DNA of 64,000 bases from Pelagibius sp. (GTDB taxonomy: Bacteria > Pseudomonadota > Alphaproteobacteria > Kiloniellales > Kiloniellaceae). Position 1 is the first letter of the stretch. Each line of letters starts with the position of its first letter. The notes below the pieces were generated by a model. It was not told where the DNA came from. It made no database searches and saw only the letters and a list, made by a program, of their open reading frames with translations. A program made the translations under genes and the position numbers. Where the stretch lies: NCBI GenBank assembly GCA_028280305.1, contig JANQMC010000034.1:1-64000 (forward strand), written 5' to 3'. Shown piece by piece: positions 32,340 through 40,396 of this stretch.

Positions 32340-33395
32340 TTACTGGCGGGCGTGATCGGGTTCGCCCTGATACATGGCGTGGAGGTCGACCGTTGCCTTT
32401 TCGCCGAGGTGTTCGAAGTTCTCAGCCAGCCAGGCGTCGGCGCGCCGATAGCCGATCTCGAAGAGATGCTCCAGAAACGCCCACTCAGCGTTCAGTTTGC
32501 TGGAAGCGCCCAGCGGCTTGATTTCGTCTTCCGCCTCGATACGGTGGATCAGCACTTTCTTGTAGGCATCCGGGTCAAGCTTGCCGTCGTCGAGCAGCCG
32601 GGTGACGAAGTGGATGGCGCGAAAATCGCGCAGCAGACTGGAATTGAAGGTGATTTCGTTCACCCGGTTGAGGATTTCCCGGGCCGACTTGGGGGCGCCT
32701 TTCCGGGTGATGGGGTTCAACTGCACGATCACAACATCATCCGAGTTGCAGTGGCTGAAGAACGGAAACAGCACCGGGTTGCCCATGTAACCGCCATCCC
32801 AGTAGGGCACGCCGTCGATCTCCACTGCCTGAAAGAGGAAGGGCAGGCAGGCCGAGGCCATGACCATGTCCGCCGTCAGTTCGCGCCTGTCGAAGACTTT
32901 GACCCTTCCGGTTTCCACGTTGGTCGCGGAGACGAAAATCTTCATCTTGTCGCAACTGCGCACCCGGTCGAAGTCGACGAATTCTTCCAACAGACTCTGC
33001 AGCGGATTCAGGTTTAGAGGATTGAGTTCGTAAGGCGAGGTGAGGCGGCCCAAAAGGTCGAAGAAAAGATAGCTGGGCGAGGTTTCCAGACTCCAGTTAC
33101 CCATGAAGACGTCGATGGGTGAGCGTTGGATCGGGCTGGCCCGGCCCGCATCGCTGACGGCCTTCCAGAAGCGCCGCAGGCATTGCCGCGCGCCTTCGCC
33201 GCCGCCGCGCATCAGCCCGTCGGCAACGACGGCGGCATTCATTGCCCCGGCGCTGGTGCCTGAGATTGCCTCGATGTGAAGCCTGTCATCCTCGAGGACG
33301 CGGTCGAGCACGCCCCAGGTGAAGGCGCCGTGGGCGCCGCCGCCCTGGAGCGCCAGGTTTATCGCGCGTGCGGCCGCTTTGGCTTTGGCGCTCAC
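32340..33395 (-). CDS. Patatin-like phospholipase
   Basis: This 351-residue enzyme has the patatin Ser-Asp dyad: oxyanion motif QGGGAHGAF (17-25), nucleophile S48 in GTSAG, and the Asp of WDGGYMG near residue 196. The start is a GTG at 33395 that overlaps the stop of the 3-hydroxybutyrate dehydrogenase gene (GTGA). The family hydrolyses lipid acyl esters, and patatin-type polyhydroxybutyrate depolymerases are known. Coupling to a 3-hydroxybutyrate dehydrogenase makes a storage-polymer or 3-hydroxyacyl ester a plausible substrate. No signal peptide is visible. Confidence 0.88.
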   Translation of the reverse strand: MSAKAKAAARAINLALQGGGAHGAFTWGVLDRVLEDDRLHIEAISGTSAGAMNAAVVADGLMRGGGEGARQCLRRFWKAVSDAGRASPIQRSPIDVFMGNWSLETSPSYLFFDLLGRLTSPYELNPLNLNPLQSLLEEFVDFDRVRSCDKMKIFVSATNVETGRVKVFDRRELTADMVMASACLPFLFQAVEIDGVPYWDGGYMGNPVLFPFFSHCNSDDVVIVQLNPITRKGAPKSAREILNRVNEITFNSSLLRDFRAIHFVTRLLDDGKLDPDAYKKVLIHRIEAEDEIKPLGASSKLNAEWAFLEHLFEIGYRRADAWLAENFEHLGEKATVDLHAMYQGEPDHARQ

Positions 33396-34174
33396 TGGGC
33401 CGTCCAGCCGCCGTCGACGGGCAGGGCGGCCCCGGTAATGGAAGCCGCGGCATCGCCGCAGAGGAAGACGGCCAATCCGCCCAGTTGTTCGGTGGTGACG
33501 AACTGCTTGGTCGGCTGGTTGCCGAGCATGACGTTCTGAATCACCTCTTCCTCGCTGATGCCGCGAGCCTTGGCGGTGTCGGGAATCTGCTTTTCCACCA
33601 GCGGTGTCAGGACGTAGCCGGGGCAGATCGCGTTGACGGTCACGCCCTGCTCGGCGGCCTCCAGCGCGACTGTTTTGGTGAGGCCCAGGATGCCGTGCTT
33701 GGCCGCGACATAGGCGGATTTGAAAGGCGAGGCGACCAGGCCATGGGCGGAGGCGATGTTGATCACCCGGCCCCAGCCACGCTGCTTCATACCGCCCAAA
33801 GTCAGCCGGATGGTATGAAAGGAGCTGGTCAGATTGATCGCAATGATGGCGTCCCACTTGGCGACCGGAAACTCCTCGACCGGCTGGACGTTCTGGATTC
33901 CGGCGTTGTTGACCACCACGTCCACCTGACCGAAATCGCGTTCTGCCTGGGCAACCAGCGCCTCGATCTCCTCGGGTTTCGTCATGTCGGCGCCGTTGTA
34001 GGCGACTTTGACGCTGTGATCCGCCGCCAGCCTTTTGCGCGTCTCTTCTATTTCCGCCGCTTCACCGAAGCCGTTCAACATCACGTTCATGCCGGCGGCG
34101 GCCATGGCTTCTGCAATGCCGAGGCCGATGCCGCTGGTCGAGCCGGTGATGATGGCATTTCTGCCTTGGGTCAT
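33392..34174 (-). CDS. 3-Hydroxybutyrate dehydrogenase (SDR family)
   Basis: This 260-residue short-chain dehydrogenase oxidises 3-hydroxybutyrate to acetoacetate with NAD. The cofactor motif TGSTSGIG (10-17), NNAG (89-92) and catalytic S142, Y155 and K159 are present. The bdhA-type signature SAYVAAKHGILGLTK and ICPGYVLTPLVEKQIP distinguish it from other SDR enzymes. The next gene upstream is an acetoacetate decarboxylase, which would consume its product, and the patatin gene is translationally coupled downstream. Confidence 0.9.
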   Translation of the reverse strand: MTQGRNAIITGSTSGIGLGIAEAMAAAGMNVMLNGFGEAAEIEETRKRLAADHSVKVAYNGADMTKPEEIEALVAQAERDFGQVDVVVNNAGIQNVQPVEEFPVAKWDAIIAINLTSSFHTIRLTLGGMKQRGWGRVINIASAHGLVASPFKSAYVAAKHGILGLTKTVALEAAEQGVTVNAICPGYVLTPLVEKQIPDTAKARGISEEEVIQNVMLGNQPTKQFVTTEQLGGLAVFLCGDAAASITGAALPVDGGWTAQ

Positions 34175-34202
34175 TGTGTTGTCTCCTCGGTGTCTTACGT
34201 GG

Positions 34203-34946
34203 TCAGGCCAGATAGTCGTGGACGACGCGCCCGAAAGGCAGCGTCAGATCCGCTTTGTAGTGGCGGCCACCGACCATGCGCCGCACCGGCAGGTCGGCGA
34301 CCGGGGCGTTCACATGGGGCACAAGGTGCAGGCGTGCCGGGCCGCCATAGTGGAACTTTACGTCGATTTCTTCCAGGTTGTAGGCGACCAACTGGGCGAC
34401 TAGGGGCTTGCCGGTGACGCAGGGCAGGAGCTTCAGGTTCACCTGGGTCTTTTTCAGGGCTTCATTGCGCTTGCTCGGGTCCTTGATCAGGTTTTCATGC
34501 TTGTAGCCCATGGTGCCCAGGGCCACCAACTGGCCGGCATAATGCAGGCTGCCGGTCAGGGTGTCGGTTTCGACCCTCAACTTCGGTTCCCCCCAGCGCT
34601 TTGGAAAACCCCAGATTTCCCGGCCGGCGGAGATCGGCGGTTCGTCGTTGAGGAACATCATCGCCGTGTAGTTCACGGCTTCTCCCCTGAAGCGGCAGGG
34701 GATGACGACGCCGGATTCCTCATAAGACCCAAAGCCCGAACTGTCGGGCATGTTGATCCATTCATAGAAAACCTGGTTGGAGCCGTCGGGCTCCAGGGGC
34801 TCCGGCACCAGCCGGCGAATTGCCTCCGGATCGCTCTCATAGATGATGACGAAGTATTCCCGCGAGACGAAGCGGTAGGGTCCGGTCGGGTAGCTGGGAT
34901 TGCCCGGCGGCATCGAGGGCAGGGCGAGGATTTCTTCAGGGGTCAT
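34203..34946 (-). CDS. adc: Acetoacetate decarboxylase
   Basis: This 247-residue enzyme converts acetoacetate to acetone and CO2. The Schiff-base lysine is K116 in REIWGFPKRWG, and E76/E77 in SYEESG match the acidic partner of the clostridial enzyme. Length matches the family. It is the first gene of an operon with 3-hydroxybutyrate dehydrogenase and a patatin, so carbon from 3-hydroxybutyrate could leave as acetone. A GTAACC-N16-CATC promoter-like element lies about 140 bp upstream on the same strand. Confidence 0.92.
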   Translation of the reverse strand: MTPEEILALPSMPPGNPSYPTGPYRFVSREYFVIIYESDPEAIRRLVPEPLEPDGSNQVFYEWINMPDSSGFGSYEESGVVIPCRFRGEAVNYTAMMFLNDEPPISAGREIWGFPKRWGEPKLRVETDTLTGSLHYAGQLVALGTMGYKHENLIKDPSKRNEALKKTQVNLKLLPCVTGKPLVAQLVAYNLEEIDVKFHYGGPARLHLVPHVNAPVADLPVRRMVGGRHYKADLTLPFGRVVHDYLA

Positions 34947-35088
34947 CTCTGTGCTCCCAAGTCATGCATCGGCGCCCGCGGCCGGGCCACGTGGCGGTTA
35001 TCTGGTGCATTCCTCCGACTTGGCCCCTTTTCAGGCTTCTCGTCAGTGCCGCGGCCTGCTTGCCAGCCGGCCGGCGTTATGGGTGTCT

Positions 35089-35115
35089 GATGAGCGGAAA
35101 GCTCTTACGGTTACA
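35089..35115 (-). promoter_or_regulatory. ECF-type promoter element upstream of the adc operon
   Basis: On the minus strand TGTAACC (35115-35109) is followed after 16 nt by CATC (35092-35089). It matches the element at 36234-36260 at 21 of 27 positions, including TGTAACCG, GAGCTT and TCATC. GTAACC-N16 spacing is known for an ECF sigma of Caulobacter (SigF). It is immediately downstream of the anti-sigma gene and reads towards adc. Confidence 0.6.
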
Positions 35116-35137
35116 TGGTCCTCCCCTGCTTTTTAAT

Positions 35138-35476
35138 CTAGAGTCCTGGTTCCCGGGAGTCAGGCCGGGAGCGCCTTGCCTCCAGAACCGCGGTGATCAG
35201 GTCGTCGGGGACATCCTCCGGCAGCGCGGATTCCGGATCACCGAACACCCTTTTCCCTAGAGTCATGGTCTCTTTGTAGGCGGCCAGATAGTCGCGGCAC
35301 TCCCGGCAAACCCTCAAATGCAACTCGAAGACCCTGCGCTGCCTTGCCGGCAGATTCCCCTCGATATAGTCGAGCATGAAGTCATCGAACTGCCGGCAGG
35401 TAATCATCAGGGGCAGGTTGCGCAGCATCGCTCCCTTGGTGAATCGCCATAGTCTGCGGCCATAGTCTGCGGTCAT
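35138..35476 (-). CDS. Zinc-finger (ZAS-type) anti-sigma factor
   Basis: This 112-residue protein contains the zinc anti-sigma motif H53-x3-C57-x2-C60 (HLRVCREC) plus an upstream C27, with a helical region DDFMLDYIEGNLP before it. No transmembrane helix follows, so it is a soluble anti-sigma of the RsrA/ChrR kind, where oxidation of the zinc site can release the sigma factor. Its ATG overlaps the sigma stop (ATGA at 35473-35476), giving matched synthesis. The redox role is inferred from the family. Confidence 0.85.
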   Translation of the reverse strand: MTADYGRRLWRFTKGAMLRNLPLMITCRQFDDFMLDYIEGNLPARQRRVFELHLRVCRECRDYLAAYKETMTLGKRVFGDPESALPEDVPDDLITAVLEARRSRPDSREPGL

Positions 35477-36090
35477 AGGACATCCCCTCGCAAAAGCGGC
35501 TCCAGCAGCTTCTTCAGCGCCGCCCGGGCGCGGTGCAGGCGAACCTTCACATTTCCTTCGGCTATGCCAAGGCAATCGGCAACTTCCGCAGTGTCCATTT
35601 CTTCGATGTCTCGCAGCATCAGGATGATACGATAGTTGTCCGGCAATTCGTTGATCTTTGATAGCACAAGGCGGCGCTGCTGGGCGGTGCTCAAGATCTG
35701 CTCGGCACTGACCCGCTGGGTCCAGGGCGCCTCGATGCGGCAGGCGTTTTCGTCGAAATCCGGCAGCAGGGGGTCGATCAGATCCTCTTCCAGGCGTTTG
35801 CGGCTGCGCAGCTTCATCAGCGCTTGATTCACAGTGATGCGATGGAGCCAGGTTTTCAGTTTGGAGCGGCCCTCGAACTTGCCGATGCTGCGCAGTGCCT
35901 TGATCAGAGCCTCCTGCACGCAATCGTCGGCAAGTCCGTCATCTTTCAGCAGGCGCAACGCAACCGCGCGCATCCAGCCGATATGGGTGCGCACGAAGCG
36001 GTCGGCGTGTCTGTCACTTCCCGCCCGCAAGCCGGCAAGCAGCTCTTCATCTTCCGCGTTGGCCTCAAACGAGGTCAGCCTGTCGTGCAA
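35473..36090 (-). CDS. ECF RNA polymerase sigma factor
   Basis: This 205-residue sigma-70-family factor has region 2 (HIGWMRAVALRLLKDDGLADDCVQEALIKAL) and region 4 (INELPDNYRIILMLRDIEEM followed by LGIAEGNVKVRLHRARAAL) with a short linker, as in ECF factors. The start is a TTG at 36090 with AGGGCG upstream; a stop seven codons earlier excludes longer readings. It is co-translated with its zinc-finger anti-sigma. Matching promoter elements lie just beyond both ends of this two-gene operon and point outward, so they are likely targets. No such element precedes the sigma gene itself. Confidence 0.9.
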   Translation of the reverse strand: MHDRLTSFEANAEDEELLAGLRAGSDRHADRFVRTHIGWMRAVALRLLKDDGLADDCVQEALIKALRSIGKFEGRSKLKTWLHRITVNQALMKLRSRKRLEEDLIDPLLPDFDENACRIEAPWTQRVSAEQILSTAQQRRLVLSKINELPDNYRIILMLRDIEEMDTAEVADCLGIAEGNVKVRLHRARAALKKLLEPLLRGDVL

Positions 36091-36200
36091 AACGCCCTGC
36101 TCTGTCTTTCAAAAATGGCCTGCCGTCAACCTAACGCCCCTGCGCGGCATTAGAAACAGGCTTTGGTGGCCAGTTTGGGCGCGCCAACTTCATTCGCCGC

Positions 36201-36231
36201 CGGTATCGGCACCTGCGAAGGTCTGATACCG
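36201..36231. promoter_or_regulatory. CGGTATC/GATACCG inverted repeat beside the ECF-type promoter
   Basis: CGGTATC (36201-36207) and GATACCG (36225-36231) form a 7-bp inverted repeat with a 17-nt spacer, ending 2 nt before the -35 element of the flavodoxin-family promoter. It may be an operator acting on that promoter or on the divergent sigma gene. Confidence 0.3.
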
Positions 36232-36233
36232 TT

Positions 36234-36260
36234 TGTAACCGCAGGAGCTTACGCGTCATC
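36234..36260 (+). promoter_or_regulatory. ECF-type promoter element upstream of the flavodoxin-fold gene
   Basis: TGTAACC (36234-36240), a 16-nt spacer and CATC (36257-36260) precede the gene at 36314. The spacing and much of the spacer equal the minus-strand element at 35089-35115. A predicted start about 7 nt after CATC would leave a leader of roughly 45 nt. Confidence 0.6.
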
Positions 36261-36313
36261 CAAGGCGCCAACCTCGTTTACGTCACGATAGAATGGAAAG
36301 AGGACCGCCGGTC

Positions 36314-37057
36314 ATGTTGAATCAACTTCAGGAAAGTTGGTGTGAGCAAAACAAGTGGGATTTCAGCGACCTGAAGGCGCTTTTCCTTAACTGCACCTTG
36401 AAGCGCAGTCCCGGCCAATCCCACACCCAGGGCTTGATCGACATCGCAAAGGCTATCATGGAGAAGAACGGCGTGGCGGTGGAGGACCTGCGGCCTGTCG
36501 ATCACACGATCGCCTATGGTGTCAGCCCCGATATGACCGAGCACGGCTGGGCGCAGGACGACTGGCCGGCGCTCTATCAAAAGGTGAAAACCGCGAACAT
36601 CCTGGTGATCACCACACCGATCTGGCTGGGTGAAAAGTCATCGGTCTGCACCAAGGTGATCGAACGGCTTTATTCCTCTTCCGGCGACCTGAACGAGGCC
36701 GGGCAGTACGCCTACTACGGCAAGGTTGGGGGATGCCTGGTGACCGGCAATGAAGACGGCGCCAAGCATTGCTCGATGAACATCCTCTATTCCCTCCAGC
36801 ATCTGGGGTATTCGATTCCGCCCCAGGCCGATGCCGCCTGGTTGGGCGAGGCAGGCCCCGGCCCGTCCTACCTGGATCCCGGTTCCGGCGGGCCGGAGAA
36901 CGACTTCACCAACCGCAACACCACTTTCCTGACCTGGAACCTGATGCATCTGGCGCGTTTGCTGAAGGACGCCGGCGGCTTTCCGGTCCACGGCAATCAG
37001 CGCTCCCTCTGGGATGCCGGTTGCCGCTTCGACCATCCGAACCCGGAATACCGCTAG
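36314..37057 (+). CDS. Flavodoxin-fold NAD(P)H-dependent oxidoreductase
   Basis: This 247-residue protein belongs to the NADPH-dependent FMN reductase/flavodoxin-fold group: LFLNCTLKRSPGQSHTQGL near residue 21 forms the FMN phosphate loop, with ITTPIWLGEKSSVCTKVIERL near 97 as the second FMN segment and GGCLVTGNEDGAKHCSMNILY near 136. The ATG at 36314 has AGAGGA upstream, unlike an in-frame ATG at 36293. It is the first plus-strand gene after an ECF-type promoter and is divergent from the sigma/anti-sigma pair, which suggests a redox-defence role. The substrate is unknown. Confidence 0.82.
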   Translation: MLNQLQESWCEQNKWDFSDLKALFLNCTLKRSPGQSHTQGLIDIAKAIMEKNGVAVEDLRPVDHTIAYGVSPDMTEHGWAQDDWPALYQKVKTANILVITTPIWLGEKSSVCTKVIERLYSSSGDLNEAGQYAYYGKVGGCLVTGNEDGAKHCSMNILYSLQHLGYSIPPQADAAWLGEAGPGPSYLDPGSGGPENDFTNRNTTFLTWNLMHLARLLKDAGGFPVHGNQRSLWDAGCRFDHPNPEYR

Positions 37058-37069
37058 AGCAGATCCAAT

Positions 37070-38128
37070 CTAGCGCTGCTCCGTCACGGCGTTTTCCCAT
37101 TCCGAGAGGAAAGCGCGGCGTTTCAGTCCGTCCAGGAAAACCAGCAGGCCGGGGCCGAGGCGCACGGGAATCAGGGTGCCGGTTCCGCCCTCCGGCAGGG
37201 CCGGGGCGAGGCTGACTTCGCCGGCGATCACGCGCTGACCCTCCGGCGAAACCAGGAAGTCGACGAAACCGCCGGCGATGCCCGGATTGTCACTGGTCTT
37301 CGGAATCAGCGCCGTGCGCACCATCAAAAGCGTGTAGTCTTCGGGGTAGACGATGGCGATGGGAGCGCCGGCGTCGCGTCGCGCCTGGGCGTAGGAGCCG
37401 AGGACGTTGTAAGCCACGGCGATTTCACCCTCTTCCAGCAGGTCGAGCATCTCGCCCGAGCAGCAGGAGAGTTTGGCCGAGAGGTTGCCGAAGACCTCCA
37501 TCAGCCGCCAATAGGTGTCCGATTGCAGGCTGTCCTGGGTGGCGAAGAGGTAACCAAGCCCGCTGACTTTCGGGTCGTAGGTGGCGACGCGGCCGGCGAA
37601 ACGGGCCTCGGATCCGCGCAGCAGGCTCAGCAGTTCGAAACGGGATTGTGGCAGCCTCCCCTCGAAGGCTCGGGGGTCGTAAGCGATTACCGCCGGTTCC
37701 CGTGTGAAGCCGAAGATCCGTTCCCGCCAGCTTGCCCAACGCGGTAGCCGTGCGGTGGCGACCGAGCGGTGCGGGCGGGCATAGCCGTCATTCACCAGCT
37801 TGATCTGAAGGTCCATGGCCGACGAAATCGCCAGATCGTAGGGCTCACCGTTGAAGGTCTCGCGGCCTTCGATGGCGCTGAAGACGTCGCGGCTGCTGGC
37901 ATGGTGATAAATCACCGCGATCTCGGGCTGCTGCGCCCGATAGGCGCGGATCAGCCCATCCATGGTGTCGGCATCGGTGGTCCCGATAATGTGCAGAACG
38001 GCGCTGGCGCTAGCGTCGCGCAGCGCCGGATAGCTGCGCGTCTCTTCGATCTCGAAGCCCTGCGCCGACGGGCCGGCAATCGCAAAGCCGAGAGCTGCGA
38101 ACGCCAGGTATCGCGTGACGTTGTTCAT
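37070..38128 (-). CDS. Periplasmic substrate-binding protein linked to TctDE
   Basis: This 352-residue family 1 extracellular solute-binding protein has a signal peptide (residues 1-24). It resembles iron/polyamine-type binding proteins and the regulatory PgtC protein of phosphoglycerate uptake. No permease or ATPase accompanies it. It is translationally coupled (ATGA at 38125-38128) to the sensor kinase gene. The layout suggests that it senses ligand and signals to the kinase rather than feeding a transporter. Confidence 0.8.
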   Translation of the reverse strand: MNNVTRYLAFAALGFAIAGPSAQGFEIEETRSYPALRDASASAVLHIIGTTDADTMDGLIRAYRAQQPEIAVIYHHASSRDVFSAIEGRETFNGEPYDLAISSAMDLQIKLVNDGYARPHRSVATARLPRWASWRERIFGFTREPAVIAYDPRAFEGRLPQSRFELLSLLRGSEARFAGRVATYDPKVSGLGYLFATQDSLQSDTYWRLMEVFGNLSAKLSCCSGEMLDLLEEGEIAVAYNVLGSYAQARRDAGAPIAIVYPEDYTLLMVRTALIPKTSDNPGIAGGFVDFLVSPEGQRVIAGEVSLAPALPEGGTGTLIPVRLGPGLLVFLDGLKRRAFLSEWENAVTEQR

Positions 38129-39564
38129 TCCCGGTCTCCTGCTGTCTCGCGGATTGGCGGAAAGATCAGGCGTACTACGAGGCCTTGCGGCTCATTGTTC
38201 TCCAGCCGCACCCTGCCGCGGTGCGTCAGCATAACCTGGCGGACGATGGAAAGCCCCAGGCCGGAACCGAGCGAGCGCGGATCGACGGCGCCACGGCGGA
38301 ACCTTTCGAAGACCAGGTCGCGGTCCTTGCGCGGGATGCCCGGTCCGTGATCGGCGATGGCGATTTCCGGCGCCGGATCGGCTTTGACCGTAATCTGCAC
38401 GAAGTCGTCGGGCGGACCGTACTTGATGGCATTGTCCAGCAGATTGCGGATGGCTTCCAGCAAGGCAATTTCGTCGCCCTGGATATCCACGCCCTCGGCC
38501 AGGTCCATGCGAAAGTCGATGCCGCGCATCTCGGCGGCAACTTCCAGGTCACGGGCCGCCGTGCGCGCCAGGCTGGCGAGGGAGAGGCGCTGACGCTCGG
38601 CGCGCTCGGCCCGGTAGGCGACCATCGCCTGGGTCAGCAACTGGGTGGTCAACTGCGAGGTCTCGTCGGCGGCGCGCAGCATGCGGCGCAGGCTCTCTTC
38701 GCTCGTCTTTTCCGGCCCGGCCTTCAGGCTGACCTCGGCCTGGGCCTTCAGCGCCGCCAGGGGTGTGCGGATGCGATGCGCCGCCTCGGCGATGAACTGT
38801 TGACTGGTGTCGAGGGTCAGGCGCAGGCGTTCAACGAAGTCGTTGATGGCATCGACAAGCGGCAGAATCTCCCGCGGGGCGGCGGTTTCCAGGGTTGAGA
38901 AGTCGTCCGAGGCCCGGGCGGCGATGGCGCGTTCGATCTCCTGTACCGGTTTCAGGGCGCGGGCGATGGCGATCCAGGCGAGCAGGCCGGCGAGGGCGAG
39001 GAAGCCGCCACCGACAGCGGCGGCGGAAAGGGCGATACTGGTGGTCAGGGCGCCATGGGCTTCGCGTGTCTGGGCAACCGTAATCAGGACGGTTTGACGC
39101 GCGCCGCTGGCCAGGATGGAACGGCGCGCGGTTGCGACGCGCACGGTGTCGCCGCGGTAAACCGCAGTGAAGAAGAGGGGGGCTTCTTCGCTCGCCGGTG
39201 CCGTGCCGGCTGGCAGGTCCTCGTAGCCGGTGACCACGGCGCCCTTGCCGTCGGCGATGCGATAAAAGACGCGGTCCTCTCCGGCAAGGCCCAGCATCTC
39301 CAGCGCCGCATAGGGCAGGTCGACGGTGATGCTGCCTTCCACCACCCGTACCTGTTCGGCAATGGCGATGGCCGAAGCGCCGAGGATGTTGTCCTGGGTC
39401 GCATCGGCCGCCCGTCCCGCAACCGCCTGGACCGAGAGATAGAGCAGCACCGCCAGACCGGCGAAGACCAGCAGCAGCTGGCCGAGCAGGCGGCGGCGCA
39501 GAGACCAGCCCGGCGGCGACCAGTTGGAAGAGGGTCGGGCGGAGGAGGACCGGGCGGCGGTCAT
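38125..39564 (-). CDS. tctE: Sensor histidine kinase, TctE-like
   Basis: This 479-residue kinase has two membrane helices (about 28-48 and 178-200) around a 2CSK-type periplasmic domain, phospho-acceptor H263 (EAAHRIRTPLAAL) and ATPase motifs NLLDNAIKYG, ADHGPGIP and GSGLGLSIV. TctE senses tricarboxylates in Salmonella; here the tctCBA transporter genes lie divergent 140 bp from the partner regulator. The gene is coupled at both ends, with the regulator upstream and a periplasmic binding protein downstream. Confidence 0.88.
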   Translation of the reverse strand: MTAARSSSARPSSNWSPPGWSLRRRLLGQLLLVFAGLAVLLYLSVQAVAGRAADATQDNILGASAIAIAEQVRVVEGSITVDLPYAALEMLGLAGEDRVFYRIADGKGAVVTGYEDLPAGTAPASEEAPLFFTAVYRGDTVRVATARRSILASGARQTVLITVAQTREAHGALTTSIALSAAAVGGGFLALAGLLAWIAIARALKPVQEIERAIAARASDDFSTLETAAPREILPLVDAINDFVERLRLTLDTSQQFIAEAAHRIRTPLAALKAQAEVSLKAGPEKTSEESLRRMLRAADETSQLTTQLLTQAMVAYRAERAERQRLSLASLARTAARDLEVAAEMRGIDFRMDLAEGVDIQGDEIALLEAIRNLLDNAIKYGPPDDFVQITVKADPAPEIAIADHGPGIPRKDRDLVFERFRRGAVDPRSLGSGLGLSIVRQVMLTHRGRVRLENNEPQGLVVRLIFPPIRETAGDRE

Positions 39565-40253
39565 TCGCGGCTCTCGCCCAGTTGGCCCTCGCGCAGCCGA
39601 TACCCCAGGCCGCGCACGGTTTCGATGATCACACCGCTGTCCTGGATCTTGCGGCGCAGGCGGCCGATGTAGACTTCGATGGCGTTTTCGCTGGCGTCAT
39701 CGGTCAGGCCGAAGAGTTTGTCCATAAGCTGACTTTTGCTGAAAACCTGGCCCGGCTGGGCGATCAGCACTTCAAGCAGGCGCAGTTCACGGCTGCGCAG
39801 ATCCAGCGGCCGCCCCTGAGCCATGACCCTGGAGGACGCGGCATCCAGTTCCAGGGCGCCGACCTGGATGAGGCTTTGGGCCTGTCCGTGGCGCCGGCGC
39901 ACGACGGCGCGGCAGCGGGCGTCCAACTCGGCGACGTCGAAAGGTTTGGTCATGTAGTCGTCGGCACCCAGATCCAGCAGGTTTACCCGGTCGGTGATCT
40001 GGGAACGGGCGGTCAGCACCAGCACCGGCAGGCCGCTTTCGCTGCTGCGGATCCGCTGCAGGATCTCGCGCCCGTCGCCGCCCGGTAGCATGATATCGAG
40101 GATCACCAAGTCATAGCCCTGGGTGTCGGCGCGTAGAAAATCCTCGGCTTCCGGAGCGCTGGGGGCCCAGTCGACGGCATGGCCGCCACTCCGGAAATGG
40201 CGTTCCAGGGCATCGCCGAGATCTTCGTTGTCTTCCACCAAGAGCAGCCGCAA
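39561..40253 (-). CDS. tctD: OmpR-family response regulator, TctD-like
   Basis: This 230-residue regulator has phospho-acceptor D53 (VILDIMLPGGDG), Lys in MTKPFDVAEL and a winged-helix domain ending TVRGLGYRL. A TTG at 40253 is the likely start, because AAGGAGC lies 7 nt upstream. It leads the operon tctD-tctE-binding protein and is divergent from tctC. A near-palindrome ACGGG-N7-CCCGT at 40357-40373 in the gap is a possible operator. Confidence 0.89.
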   Translation of the reverse strand: MRLLLVEDNEDLGDALERHFRSGGHAVDWAPSAPEAEDFLRADTQGYDLVILDIMLPGGDGREILQRIRSSESGLPVLVLTARSQITDRVNLLDLGADDYMTKPFDVAELDARCRAVVRRRHGQAQSLIQVGALELDAASSRVMAQGRPLDLRSRELRLLEVLIAQPGQVFSKSQLMDKLFGLTDDASENAIEVYIGRLRRKIQDSGVIIETVRGLGYRLREGQLGESRE

Positions 40254-40396
40254 CCCGGGCTCCTTACGTTTTTCTTCTCATAGCGCGGGCCAAAGCACGG
40301 GATTCGGCGCGACAGGTTGGCGTCAGGTTGCCGCGCTATGATCATTTTTGGGCAAAACGGGCAATTGACCCGTCAATAATGCATTGGGAGGAAAGA

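Noticed and set aside
38125-40253. Assigning the kinase/regulator pair to phosphoglycerate sensing (Pgt)
   Set aside because: The divergent tctCBA operon and kinase type fit TctDE better; only the accompanying binding protein recalls PgtC.
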